Assembly: GCF_027596085.1 (NCBI RefSeq)
Contig: NC_072465.1
Span: 10,278,553-10,342,552, forward strand
Origin: Anoplopoma fimbria
Lineage: Eukaryota; Chordata; Actinopteri; Perciformes; Anoplopomatidae
Reading direction: 5' to 3'
DNA: 64,000 bases
The notes beneath the pieces are model-generated. The model was not told the origin of the DNA and did not search any database. It worked only from the letters and a program-made list of their open reading frames with translations. Shown here piece after piece: positions 1 through 12,162 of the stretch; the first letter of the stretch is position 1, and the number at the start of each line of letters is the position of its first letter. Made by a program: the position numbers and the translations under genes.

Positions 1-338
1 GTGCGCGACGCTATCAGACAGCCGAGGGCCATGACAAAACATCAGTATTTGACCCCCTGGGAAAGAGACCTGGCTGGCTGATCATCTGGTACTATACTTC
101 AATCAACTGAGATAGATTTGGCAGAAGCTGCACCGCCAAATTCCTGTCCCTCCCACTGAACCTGGAGTATTTCAGGAAGTGTCACAAAAAGACATAATGA
201 ATGGAGCAAATGGACGGCACCCTTGCCTAAGTCAACAGTGTGGTAGCTGAATTGGGGCAAATACTCTTTGGAAGATAATCAAGTAACTCTTTTGGGGCAG
301 AATCATGGGTCAATAACGCCTTTTTCCAAACCTACAAG
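1..338. other. Unassigned flanking sequence
   Basis: No open frame, repeat or RNA gene could be recognised here. It ends at the TA dinucleotide that flanks the pogo-like element. Confidence 0.4.
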
Positions 339-340
339 TA

Positions 341-1372
341 CCGTATTTTCCGCACTATAGGGCGCACTGGATTATAAGGCGCACTGTCAATGAATGGTCT
401 ATTTTCGATCTTTTTTCATATATAAAGCGCACCAGACTATAAGGCGCATTAAGCGAAACAAAACAGTCAGTCAGTCAAACTTTATTAAACGTGTTCACAA
501 TAACTCTCAACATTGTTCAAACGTTAATGAGCGTATTCACAATAACTATCAAAGGTGAGGGGAACCTCGTCCATGTTGGTGATGTGCTCTGGCCGGATCT
601 TCTTTTCAGTGATCTTGTTTTTGCAGTATGCGCGGAAAGTGGCCAGCTTTTCTTGGTAATCTTTTGGCAGTTGCTGCGAGACGGTAGTTCGTGTGCGGAT
701 GGAGAGATTACGTCTTTTCATAAAACGAAAGCACCAAGAAGGAACGCCTCGAAAGTCATTGATGTCCATGTCCCGTGCTAACGCTGTTGCCTTCAGTCGA
801 ATAGAGACTGTAGAGACGCTTCTACCTGCTGCTCTCTGTTCAATAACCCACTGTTCAATTTTGTCCTCTAACTGTGGCCATCTCGCTTTGTTCCCTCGGA
901 AACTCTGTCTGGTCTTCTTTGCTTGGCGCTGGTCATCTTCTTGCTTCCTCCACTTCCGTACCATTGATTCATTAATGTTGAATTCTCTCGCAGCTGCTCT
1001 ATTCCCATGTTCTACTGCGTGACTGATAGCCTTGAGTTTGAAGTCCGCGTAGTAAGCGTGTCTCTTGACCAGTGCCATTTTGGGGTCCTTATACACACAC
1101 ACTGTAATATTATGGTGAAGCACAGTATGTATTACTCCGCGACGCTCCTGACTACGGTGGCCGTAATGCTGCAAGCGGTGCGGCTTTGTAGTTTACCAAA
1201 GTCGTACTAAAACATTTTGACAGAGCGCCGTGTACCACACAAAATCGCTTCGAGGTCAGTAAGCACAACCAGAATTAATCCATATATAAGGCGCTCCGGA
1301 TTATAAGGCGCACTGTCGTTTTTTGAGAAAATTAAAGGCTTTTAAGTGCGCCTTATAGTGCGGAAAATACGG
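341..1372 (-). mobile_element. pogo/Tigger-like DNA transposon, internally deleted
   Basis: The element opens with CCGTATTTTCCGCACTATA and closes with its inverted complement, TATAGTGCGGAAAATACGG. It is flanked by TA on both sides (339-340 and 1373-1374), the target duplication expected of the Tc1/mariner/pogo superfamily. Subterminal blocks of 'TATAAGGCGCAC' are repeated at both ends. The minus-strand frame inside encodes only the DNA-binding part of a pogo-type transposase, and just under 190 bp separate its stop from the left terminus. The catalytic part has therefore been deleted, and this copy could move only if a transposase were supplied from elsewhere. Confidence 0.85.
524..1078 (-). 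pseudogene. pogo-type transposase, N-terminal DNA-binding part only
   Basis: The likely start is the Met at 1078 (MALVKRHAYY...), giving about 184 residues; the frame is open further upstream to 1174. Residues about 10-50 form a CENP-B/Psq-type helix-turn-helix (FKLKAISHAVEHGNRAAARE, then VRKWRKQED). A second Tc5/CENP-B-type HTH follows (WPQLEDKIEQWV, then SWCFRFMKRRNLS). The frame reaches NMDE, the start of the DDE_1 catalytic domain with its first acidic residue, and then stops after about ten more residues. Family members are normally two to three times longer, so the RNase H-like core is missing. The remaining DNA-binding frame has no internal stop. It could be a recent deletion derivative, or a DNA-binding-only protein; I favour the former. 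Confidence 0.75.
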
Positions 1373-1374
1373 TA

Positions 1375-3003
1375 GTTTTGTGGTTGAGGAAAGATCTCAG
1401 GGAGTACCATCATTTGGTCCAAGACCAAGACTTGTCCTGCCCTGTCTGTGCTGTGATTGGTCAGCTGGGTAAAAAGAAGACAATGACAAGTGAAGCATTT
1501 TTCCCCAAATATTTGGCAATTCATGGCAACCAGAAAAGAAGCCAAAACGTGCAGACGCCAGCAGGTCATGCTGCTGACATTTATAAGATAAATACATGGC
1601 ACTCCCATTGCAAAATAATTGGATAAATACCCTTTTCTCAGGAAGAAACACTTCAACTTGAAGCTTACCAGTGACTTGGTTTTTTTTTGAGAACGTGACC
1701 TGCAGGTGACTCATTCCCTCCCTGAGGGCCATCCTGGTATACAGTAAGTAATAAATGCATTCAGCTGGTCTAATCAAGGAAGTAGGCATGGAAAACACGC
1801 GGAGAACAGCGCTGTCCGGGCTCATGCAATAAATCATTCAAATAGGCCCTGAAACTCTTAATTAAAACCGAGTGTCTTCTTCTGTGGGTCCGCTGTTCAT
1901 TGTCTCATGCTTGAATCAGTGAAGGGCTGTGTGGTGAAATACTGAGTTCAAGATTGAACATGTTTTTATAAAACGCCTGTATGGCATTTCTTTGTCCTCA
2001 CATTGAACCAATACATCAAACTATAACCACAAATCCGGCGCTGCTAACTTTTGTGGTTGGAGTGATATTCATTAGATAATTCTCCATTTAAAACATATTT
2101 GTACATTAAAAGACAAGTAAATAATCATGGTCAGTGACTGATAAGTATGGTTGATAAGCTCTCTTGCCAACCAGACATTATAACCTAAATGATACTGATT
2201 AAAAGTGAACCGAAAGAAAGTGAAATCTGATGGTTTATGTTGCATTTTGATAATTTTCCATTGGTTGCAGCAACATTAACGTTATTCTAAAACTTGGATC
2301 ATTTAAAACAAAAAATAAATATCTGCATATTCCATTTACTTGTAGTTATGTTTATGGTTTTATTCCCTTTCAGTTTTCGGCAGCAGCTGAGCTTGGAGGT
2401 ATCACGGGCAGCCCACATTATCAGTTTTAAATTAGTTTTTCTGTGTGTGAGAAAATGTTTTGGTGTGAAGTTACATCTCAATCTTCAAAAAAAAACAAAA
2501 CTCAGTCCCATTTCACTGCATGGTTTGAGTGTAAAACTACTTACTGCCTGTTTAATGTAGAAGCTCTGCAGGCTCATATTTCACTCGGTTGGAAGATCAC
2601 AACAGGTTGCTGGGAAATTACATCTCACTAACCTTAACCAAGCTGCCAGACTGCTCACATTTTACCATACAAAAATTGCTTAAGGAAAGTTTGCATGTTT
2701 GTAGCCTTAAATTGTGGCATTAAATAACCAATAAAGCCCAGTGGTAACAGCACATGCCATATATCATTTATTTTATTTATCCTTAAGACCTTTGTTTTAT
2801 GTCATATCCCTTTTCCTCTTTCCCCCATTTCTTTGCTGTCCTCTGTCAAATAAAAAATAAAAAAAGCTGGCATCTGACTGCTACTTAAAAAACTCTCCAT
2901 GCCTGCTTTGGAGGCCCTAAATGCTATTTAAGTGTCAGAATGTTCAGTGGATATGTGGCTTGTGAAAAATTGTTCCAATATTCTGATAGCAATGTTCACA
3001 TCA
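1375..3003. other. Unassigned non-coding sequence
   Basis: AT-rich sequence with no recognised exon, transposon or RNA gene. Short open frames here show no codon structure or similarity that I recognise. Confidence 0.4.
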
Positions 3004-3368
3004 TAGACTGTATATAAGAAGTGGACATGGTCGTCCTGACGTCCCCCGTTGGTTTGTGGACTGCAGTTTTGAAGCCTTCAGTTCTGCATTTGGACCTTCT
3101 CCATCTTAGTTTTTGGCCGTCACCTTCTTTATCATTTGCAACCAGTGAACAGAAGTGACCATATGTTTAACCCTAAACGAACATCATGATGTTTTGAAGA
3201 AGACTTGAAACTAGAGATTGAGACCATGAACTCATGTTTACAATGTTTACTGAGGGAATAAATCAAGAGAGAAGTAGTCATTTTCATATTCTTCTATACA
3301 ACCAGAGGAGTCGCCCCCTGATGGCTATTAGAAAGAATGCAGGTTTAAGGTACCAGGTTGCCACCTGG
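3004..3368 (+). repeat. Interspersed repeat R, copy 1
   Basis: Begins TAGACTGTATATAAGAAGTG and contains the R landmarks 'TTGGTTTGTGGACTGC', 'AACATCATGATGTT' and 'GAGACCATGAACTCATG', ending near 'GGTTGCCACCTGG'. It lacks the central 'GGGGCGGGGC' block seen in other copies, so it is internally deleted. The family has no transposase frame and no terminal inverted repeat that I can see. It is probably a SINE-like or other non-autonomous element, but I cannot place it. Confidence 0.7.
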
Positions 3369-3540
3369 GTTCACACAATATGTAGAATTCAATTAGCCTA
3401 CTTTGCAATAAAATGACATTATTTGTACATGAGTTCATCAACAACTAGTTTTGAGCTATGCAGTTGTGAGAAAAATGTATCATCTTGTTACACACTGAAT
3501 GATGACAATTTCCATTCAGTTGCCAGATGAGTTTTTAATT

Positions 3541-3654
3541 CTGTGAATACAAACAAAAAGTCTTGAGTGAATATCTTTCACTGCCGCTATCCTGACTGTC
3601 CTTTCTTACGGCTTCACTAACTTGCTTGTCTTAAGAATTACAGCGTCACTGCCA
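3541..3654 (-). repeat. Partial duplicate of 4346-4455
   Basis: About 110 bp (CTGTGAATACAAACAAAAAG onward) recur at 4346-4455 in the same orientation with few differences, including an extra GACTGTCC here. On the minus strand the homology ends exactly at a CACAG|GT splice-donor-like border in the other copy, and here unrelated sequence follows. Confidence 0.7.
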
Positions 3655-3804
3655 AACATATGTGACGCACACAAGTGTTTGTTTATTTGATTAAAATTTG
3701 ATATGATGTAATGTACTTTAATATCATTTGATGATTTTTCTTTGTTATTTGGAAATTTCAAGAGCTGTCAAATGTACTGTTAGTTAACAATAAATTTAAC
3801 CTAT

Positions 3805-4484
3805 GGCCAATAGGTGGCAGTGCAGCGCTGTGGTTTAGTCTCGCGACTCTGGAGTTGTATGGGGCGCGCGCAACGTCTTCCCATAGCCCGGGAAAACTTT
3901 CAATGAAGACGCCACAGAACTGCCTGCTTCCTCATTTATTCCTGTTTTCACAGGCACACATCATCTGTATTCAGGCTCTCTAGCACTGAGACCTGTAACA
4001 CATACATCAGTGAAACTATCTAAATACAACTGTAATTAGGTTAAACAAAATATAAATACACAACCTAAAATGTATAGCTTAACATAACTAACAAAGCACT
4101 GCTTCTCATCAGCACAGGACAAAACATTTATCTGTGTACGAGCCTGCATGATCAATGCAATTATACGGCTAGGTTAGTGACGTCACGCTGGCGCCAAAGA
4201 GCTAGCGGGCTCGACATTCTTAGTTTAGCTACTGATGCTAGCTTTAGTTAGCTGCCTTATATGTCCACAGTAAACATGAAAACATGGCACCGCAAAAGCG
4301 AGCGAACTTAACATAATGTATATGACGTTTGTGTACTTCTCTCACCTGTGAATACAAACAAAAAGACAGTGTCGAGTGAATATCTTTCACTGCCGCTATC
4401 CTTTCTTACGGCTTCACTAACTTGCTTCTCTTAAGAATTACAGCGTCACTACCATACAAAAGCCGCTACTGCCCCCTATTGGCG
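3805..4484. mobile_element. Small element with imperfect terminal inverted repeats
   Basis: The left edge GGCCAATAGGTGGCAGTGCA and the inverted right edge CGCCAATAGGGGGCAGTAGC match over about 20 bp. The interior is richer in CpG than its surroundings and contains a palindromic CRE (TGACGTCA at 4178-4185) and the segment duplicated at 3541. On the plus strand a very short frame starts MAPQKRAN near 4284 and stops after 10 codons. No transposase is present. It may be a MITE, or a transposed promoter/first-exon fragment; the evidence does not decide. Confidence 0.45.
4178..4185. promoter_or_regulatory. Palindromic CRE-like site
   Basis: A perfect TGACGTCA in a local CpG-rich patch. The match is exact, but function is inferred from the motif alone. 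Confidence 0.3.
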
Positions 4485-4489
4485 AAAGT

Positions 4490-7400
4490 GATTTTCGCCC
4501 TCCGATTACTTAAAGTGAAAGCAGGTTAGTTTAGAAGTAACACAAAGCGTTTTAAATTATAATAACCAGAAAATAATGGTGTGGGGGGACAAGTTAATAA
4601 CACACACTAATACATTAACAATGCTGCAAATAATTGTAGCCATTCAAATGTCCAGGGTGCCACAATCTTACTAAACCCAGCATACAATTCATCGTTCTCA
4701 CTGCAACTCTGGGTAGATAAGCTATTCGAGGAAATAATGCTAAAAAAAAAAAAAGGTTTTTACTTGCTCATGATAACATATTGGGTTATTGTGCTCAAAT
4801 AAACCTGTTAGATGTCCCTCTCTACCACTTCTCAACACTGGCGTTGTGCTTGGAGCCTGGTCCTGATTACAAAAATGATGACTCGTACCACCATCACCCT
4901 CATCCTGGATATCAGTTGCGTCACTGACATTGTCTTTGAAGTTAGCGATTACAGTGCTTCTGCTGGCAATGTGAAATTTATACGCTATGGTGTGCAGCTT
5001 TCTTGCTTGAGATTGCCTTGTACTACTCTTACATTATTTATGGTTGGAGTAGTCCCCAGTGACCAGGTGTTCAGTTGAGTTCATCATGTGTGTCAGTGAC
5101 AGTAAGTTCATAAAAAAATTGAATTTGGCTTTCATAAAGGGAAATATTGGCATGGAAAAATAGTTCCACATTAAAATGCATTAAACCATCATTATTTTTA
5201 TTTTTATTTGCATTCTGATATGTGTACATAGATTATTTTAACAAGATTGTCTTTGAAAAAACATAGAAATGCAAAATATCTCTCTGTGTGTTTAGGTTTG
5301 TATTCCTCTAAATGTCTGGCGTAGTGCAGCCACACCTGCACAGTTCATATTCTGTGTGCTGCAGAGGACGGCAGCATGTGTGTAGAGTGAACACGACGCC
5401 CAGTCCACGCAGTGTTACACACATTTCACTTCATCAGTCACACAGCCGGCTCAAAACATAAACACAATCAATCACAGCACGGCCTCGCACCAAATGGTCA
5501 GTGAGTGATGAATGGAGGGGAGTGGGGAGTGTGGAGGGTGTTAGCAGGTGGCTGAGCCATTTTATGGATTATTTGGAACAACGCAAACACTCCGCCATAG
5601 TGGAAGGCTTCAGCCTTGTTGATAATTTTTTTGGGTGTAATTGATTTTCATTGTGAGACGTCCCTCAGGTTGATGTCACATCCTCTCAGATCCAAATCAC
5701 ACACACACAATATAGCTTTTTCATAACCACTTCATAATGTGCTAACATCAGACCTGGAAGTATGACTCACAGAGAGCAGGCCGACTCCTTGGCTTTTCAT
5801 CTCAATTGGGCTTCGAAAGGATTAGAGAGGATCCAGCTTTATCATATTTAGCTTTAGAATAAGTCTTTTGACACAGATTTGACCTAAGTAATGCTGTACG
5901 AATAAATCAACGGATGTCAAGTGCTAAAACACTTCAGTATAAAAAAATCAAAGACATTTAACGTATCTGAATATCTTAAGTATCTAAATATTTTCAGATT
6001 TCAGAGGAGGTTGTTCTCTGTTTTTAAGAGGAAAGAGGGAGATCAAAATACAAAAAAAGAGTAATTGGTTAAAATAAACCATTACTAAATCCCAGCATCA
6101 ATTATGAAATATTTTTCTCTCTTTTTTGTAAAAAAAACATTAATGATGCTCCAAAAGAGGACCTCCTTCAACAAACAACCAGAATACAATATTGATTTTG
6201 TGTATGTACACTGGTTATGTCATTTGGAAAAATGTACTGTATTGGTAGGAACCATAGTTCTTTCATGAAACTGCTCACAAGGGGATTATTAGAAAGGGGG
6301 TCATGATTTTTGGAGACTTGCTGTTTTAAAAAATAAATAAATAATGTTTTAATAACATTTAATAACAAATTAAGGCAATAGGCCTTCAGAACGAGGGCCG
6401 TTTTCTTTCAGGATAACGGGCTGATGGGTAAAAAGGGCTGCTGGTCAAATGGGACATGTTTTAGATTATTGGGGTATTGGAATAAAGGGCTGTCCGAACA
6501 TTTGGCAGTCCCTCTCAATCCTTTGTTATTCTGATTGATGTTTAAAAAAAACTGTGGACATCGTGTGACATAAAAATAGAGAATAGATTAAATTAGCTGT
6601 AAATATGTGTCAGCAGCTGTAGTGAACATAATCAATATTCTGCTTACCTTCACTTATCACTGCCTATATGAATAGTCATATTTAGCCATAGTTCTTCACC
6701 ACATTCTTTGGATCTTTTACTGCAGCAGGGTTGCCTCCCACATCACTTTGGCGTTTCCAAAAGCGATCCATTTTGTGTCAGTGTATTGGGGAAAACATAA
6801 GCCAGCTAACAGTCACAAAACACCTTTGTCTCTACCTGAGGATTAGATGGCTGGCGTGGCGATATTGAAATGTAACTGGTCATTGAAATTATGTATTTTA
6901 ATTTGACGTTTATTATTTATGGGAATTATTGAGCACATGAAGATATTAGCTTTTTGTATTACCAAAACATTTTTTTATTTAATACAACTGATTGGCAGGA
7001 CCTCTGCGGCCAACTAGATGATGCTCTGAGGCCCAGCAGGCTGTATGTGTTTATCTGTTGACTATTTAAACGGCATTCATTTATATGTGAAACATAGCAG
7101 CAGCAGTACATCCACTATGTCTACTGTGGGTCAAAGTATATACATGTGTTTCAGGTCTGCAACATCCACGATATAAAGTGCCTGACCTGCTCTTCAAATA
7201 AAAGGCCACGGAGTGGTGTTTCAGTCTATTGTACTCCACTTCCACACATTCCTGTCAAGTGTTCTGGTGACGTGGGAGCAGCTGTCAGATGTGTGGCTGG
7301 ATAAGAGGAGTCGGGTGCACGCTGTGACAGCCCATTGAAGTCCATGCTGTGGGCCCACCGCTCACTGCCAATGGCTCCATAGCGTATTCTCTCAGGGCCA

Positions 7401-8115
7401 TTGTGCTGTGAGTGGCAGTGGTCGAGGCTCCCATGGGAGGCACAGTAGCATGCTGGGAACACAATTTAAACTCCAGGATTTTGACAGTGTGCCATACTGA
7501 ACAGCATGTGGTCAGTCTATAAAATATCGTTTTTTTTAATTACATCAAAATTCATAGCAAGTGGCTTTTACAGCTGCACTAAGCAAATTACCACATTGGT
7601 AGCCTGAAATGTGAGTGCTGTGTGCCCCAAAAAAAGTGTCTTCCTCACTCGAGGAACCATGTGGAATCATGACCTCCAAACAATGATTTTCGATGCCCCA
7701 GGAAAGATTTTAATGGACGCTGGTGAGAATTAAGTCTTTTCTGGGAGCGACAAGACCAAACAGAGTGAATTCAAACAGCAATAAGTGAGAGTGGTCAGTC
7801 TGGGGAAAGCTGGACTCATTGATGTCTCAAGTCCTCCGTCAGTGTTTGGAACATTAACATTGAATCCCAGGAGAACAGTACATTGGAAACACTGAATAAT
7901 TACTGGAGGATGAAGTTCTTCATACTTACAGTTAACAATGTGTGTTTTGATGCAATTTTCCACTACAACAGATTATACAATACCTCAAATCATATATAGC
8001 TCTTTTTTTTAAATATAATTATTAATCTTTACTTGACAATGAAAATGACAAACTATTCTTTCTTCCTGCCATTGATTTAGAATACTGTGTTTTGTGTTGC
8101 ATTCAAAGCTATTAG
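4490..8115. other. Unassigned intergenic sequence
   Basis: No exon or transposon recognised. Two stretches (about 5320-5520 and 7220-7460) have more balanced base composition and may be conserved non-coding sequence, which cannot be judged without a cross-species alignment. Confidence 0.35.
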
Positions 8116-8130
8116 CTGGCTAAAAGAGCC

Positions 8131-8415
8131 GATGGCAGTGGTCCATATGTTTGTCGTGACCGTGGCGGTGGTCTTGATGCTAATGGAACTGATGGTAGAG
8201 GCCCTGATGTTGATGGTACCGATAGCGATGGTCCATATGTTTGTCGTGACCATGGCAGCGGTAATGGTACTGATGGCAGTCGTCCTGATGTTGATGATAA
8301 TGATGGCGGTGGTCCTTAAGTTGATGGTACCGATGGTGGTGGTTCTGATGCTGATGGCACCGATGGCCGGGGTCCTGATGTAGATGGTACCAATGGGGAT
8401 GGTCCTGTTGTAGAT
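8131..8415 (+). repeat. 27-bp minisatellite coding for D/G repeats
   Basis: Diverged tandem copies of a 27-bp unit built on GATGGTACCGATGG. In the frame starting at 8131 it reads as repeats of the form DGTDGxGPDV, with two copies of a longer variant containing GPYVCRD. One in-frame TAA interrupts it near 8317, and a stop lies just upstream at 8113. The three-base periodicity follows from the 27-bp unit, so coding is not needed to explain it. Confidence 0.65.
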
Positions 8416-8504
8416 TGGGCCGGAGCAAGTACTCTACCTTGTGCAAATATTTTTACCTATTTAGTATTACAGACTGCGGATATTCTGTATCTGTAACAGT
8501 TTGT

Positions 8505-9170
8505 CTTCCATACTCCCTGTCACTCTGTCTCACTCACCTAATTGGCTCACTCTGTTCACCTGCCTGTCACTCTCTCTCAGTTCACTCCGGCCACTCCCAG
8601 TTCCACTTCCAGCTCACAGCCCAGCCCCCTCTCTCTCACCACTCTCCCTCACTCTCCTAATCAGCCTCATGCAGTGCACCTGTCTGCCACACCCACCTCA
8701 TCAGCACAATCCCTCTCACCTGCTCACTCTGCTGCACCTACACCCTGCAGTATTTAAACCCCAGTCAGTCACACATTTGCGGCCAGATCGTTTGTTGTAT
8801 TCAGGCTAGACTTTCCAGCAATTTCCCGTGGACTGATTTCCCGTTGCCGACCCTGCCTGTCTGGACTTCCCTGCCTTGCCTGTGCCCGGTCAACGACTCA
8901 GCCTTCTGTTCCCAACCACTGGATTTCTACCTTGCTTTTGCCTCGGTTAGCCACCTTAGCCTTCTGTCCCCGACCACGCGTTTAGCCTCCGCTTCCTCTG
9001 GTTTCCGTCTGCCTGATCCCCTGCCTGTTTCCCACTGTGAGTCTTATCCTGCTCACAGCTCACAGTTTGCTGTTTGTTCCACTCACAATAAATCTGCTGC
9101 ACTATATTCCTTGTCCAGTCGCACTGCTATTGGGTCCACACTACCCCTCCTTGACAGTATCATAGCTATC
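8505..9170 (+). mobile_element. Possible solo LTR or LTR fragment
   Basis: Pyrimidine-rich sequence with CACTCTCTC runs, a 'GTATTTAAACC' TATA-like stretch near 8750, many CCTGCCT blocks and an AATAAA near 9088. The order promoter, pyrimidine-rich leader, polyadenylation signal resembles fish Ty3/gypsy LTRs. No gag, pol or primer-binding site follows, and I did not find exact LTR ends or a target duplication. Confidence 0.35.
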
Positions 9171-9239
9171 AAAGTGTCTCCTGAGAAGTTCAGTAGCCAG
9201 AAGCTCCATTATATTCACCAGCTGGTGGAACTGTAAAGT

Positions 9240-11655
9240 CAGGTGCTAATTCTCTCTTAATATATGAAAATGCAAATAAAAACATGCGTTACTGCTTCTT
9301 CAAAAGTCGACATTCCATTTAATGGGACCTTTAGAGACACTTTGGAGAGCTATTTTCTTTTTAAATTCAGACATTGGCGCCCCCCAGTGGTAGTATTAAA
9401 AGAGAATGGATTAGACCCACCAACACTGAGACACATAGGTTGAAAGCAATTAACTGACGGCACATTTTGACCGAGATTGTCTTTCTTCTACGATCACAAA
9501 CTCAAGGCATCTTTTTGAGACACATCAAATTAAAAAGGTAGATGCTTTCCTCAAATCAGAAAGTTAATAAAATCCAAGTGTAGTTAAGGCTTCCTGAATA
9601 AACTGATTTACTGCTTTCAACTTCTTTTCATCAGATTCCATTTGCAATCTACAGCCCTAGTCAGTAACCAGACTCTTATCCTGTATACTGAATGCTGTTT
9701 GGTTTGGCACCTACAAGAACAGGGCTGGCAGGATGGCCCGGCAAACAACCATAAAGGCAGTGTTTCATGAGATCACTGCCTGGCTCTGGAATGATGATGT
9801 TTACTTCAGCCTGAGCAGAGTGAACACTGAGAGGCATTGTTTGAAAGGAAATTAATTGTAGTCCGTCTCTCCTGGGTCTTCCAGCCAGCAGTATGAAAAT
9901 CTGAATCCCAGTAGGATTTAGATACACTACTCCATTGTCTGTCAAAATTAATGCAAGCACTTGTTTCACTTAACAGTGTGAAATATGAGGGAGATATTTT
10001 GTACTGCACCCCAGTGATGGAAACTGGTGGTACTTGGACACTCTTTTCTTTATTTCATTAAAACAACATATCGCTTATGTTGGCATATGAAACTCTGCTC
10101 ATTATAACATGACGCTGATGTTGTTGTGACAATAATCTAAAAAGAATATCGAGACGATGTCTAAAGTGAAGACACTTTATATGAGAAGTAGTATTAAAGT
10201 ATAAATAGCGAATGCAAGTTGAAGACACTTCCACATTGGCATCATTCTTCAGAACCGGAGCTTGCCACCTGGTTATATCACAAAACTCTGGTCTGGGTGT
10301 TGTGGAGGGATGGCTGTGGATATGTGTGCTCAGCAATGGATACTTTAGTGAGTTTGCTACATTTAAACATAAATAACTTAAGCAAGGTCATTCCTGATGT
10401 CAGGTCAGTGGGGCTTAAAAATGTCCATTCTTCTCAGATAATATCTGTGGTCTGGTAGCCAACAACAGATCGATTGACCGATCATTATATTTCATGTTTC
10501 ATGTCTTATTTTACTGTTCTCATCTTTGTTCTTTCTTGCTCTTCTTTTGGCGGGAAACACATAGAGGACAGTTGAGGATACACTGTGGACAGGTGAGGAA
10601 TAGCAATGATAGAAATGACAGGATAAGTTGGTCCTTCATTGTACTTAGATCAACAAGATGATCTATAGTATGATGAAGATACAGCCATGACATATTCAAT
10701 CATCAGATCTTAAATCACAACCAGGACGTTTTGCTTTTGAACGGCATAAATAGATTAAAACTTAGGGGAGACAGAAAAAGGTTTAAATATGTCAGTCGTT
10801 TATGTCTTTTGGACTTTATGGTAACATGGTGTGTCCTACAAACTCACTGGAATAACAGGATACCCATTTTATTCTTCTATAGATCATGGTTATGATGGAT
10901 GAGCTAAGAAATTAAACAGTAAGCGTTGCCAAGAACTCGTATATAACGCCTGTCCACTGCCTTCCTGTCAGATGTATCTTTATTACAAAAAACAGTGCCA
11001 TAAACAAAACAAATGATGTTGTGATGCTTCCCAAACCACATCATTCATTGATGAGTTTTGGCCCAAAGAATAAAAGTCACTTTGTATATGATTGAAGTCT
11101 AAGTCAATGTTTGCAAAAAAAGTTATGTTTCACTTTTAGCACATCCCTTAGATTATATCTTTGCCCATTCCGCCAAGCCCTTTATTTTAAACAGATACAT
11201 TGTACATTTTTTAAATTAGAAGGCCTTTGATAAAAAATATTGTAATATTTTCTATTTTCTATTTATGTTTATTGTTTATATGCCAAAACACAAAAACAAA
11301 TTCCTTGTATGTGAAAACCTACTTGGCACTGAACCAAATTCAGATTTTTCTCCAAAAAGGCCTATTTTATGTGGAGTGAATGTGATGAGTCTGCCACCTC
11401 ACTGCCCACAGTTACTTAAGTGTCTTATAACTAGCGCTGTGTGTTACAGTTGCCATTCAATAAGAAACCATGGTTGAAAAACTTTTCAGCAGCTCCTGCT
11501 TTTACATTGGTGAGGAAAGTTCATCCTGAAGTTGTATTTATAGTTGTATTTATACCAACACCTGAAACAAGGGTGCTTAATTCAGATGTGAGCGTGACTA
11601 CAAACGGAGTCATGGTTCGGGATTGGGACGGATCAGATTTGAGAAAGGCCCTATA
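9240..11655. other. Unassigned intergenic sequence with a small R fragment
   Basis: No exon or RNA gene recognised. A 97-codon minus-strand open frame at 9676-9969 has no similarity that I recognise. The only repeat identified is a short 3' piece of R at 10211-10268. Confidence 0.35.
10211..10268 (+). repeat. Interspersed repeat R, 3'-end fragment
   Basis: 'GCAAGTTGAAGACACTTCCA' followed by a 'CAGAACCGGAGCTTGCCACC' block matches the 3' edge of the longer R copies at 22169 and 53264. Confidence 0.55.
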
Positions 11656-11659
11656 TTTT

Positions 11660-12120
11660 CCTTACGTCCACCTGAAGCCCCCAGACTTTCCCTACTTATC
11701 CAATCATCTGATCGCCCACCCATCTAAACACAACATCCCACTTCTCTCATCAGCTTTGTAGTTACCTGACTTTCCCCACCCATCTACTCACCTGTTTCCA
11801 CTTCCCTAATCAGCTCTTCCTATTCTTCCCCGCCCACATCCTCACCTGCATCTCATTACCTCTCAGCCGCTCTCCACACGCAGTAAAGCAGTCCACTTCC
11901 TTTATGCATTTGTCGGTTCATCCTAATGCCGTGTACGTTGTACTATGTGACTTGGTTTCTGCTCCCGGACCAGGACCTGAATCTCTCATCTGTCAACCAG
12001 TACTTGTACTTGCCTGACTATCAACACCTGCCCGCAAGATTATTTTTGTAAGATAAATCTTTGAACTGCACCGGTCTTTCCCCTGCTGCCTGCATTTCCA
12101 AATGGGAACCCCATCAGTTT
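11660..12120 (+). mobile_element. Second LTR-like stretch
   Basis: CCACCC/TCACCTG-rich sequence, then 'ATAAATCTTTGAACTGCACC' and 'CTGCCTGCATTTCC', resembling the 3' half of fish Ty3/gypsy LTRs. No internal coding region and no clear paired LTR were seen. Confidence 0.3.
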
Positions 12121-12162
12121 TATGTCTAGGTGGTACCCTACTATTTGCAAAACTCTCGCAAG

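Noticed and set aside
9676..9969. 97-codon minus-strand frame
   Set aside because: No recognisable domain, no splice context linking it to other exons, and a length expected by chance in this much sequence.
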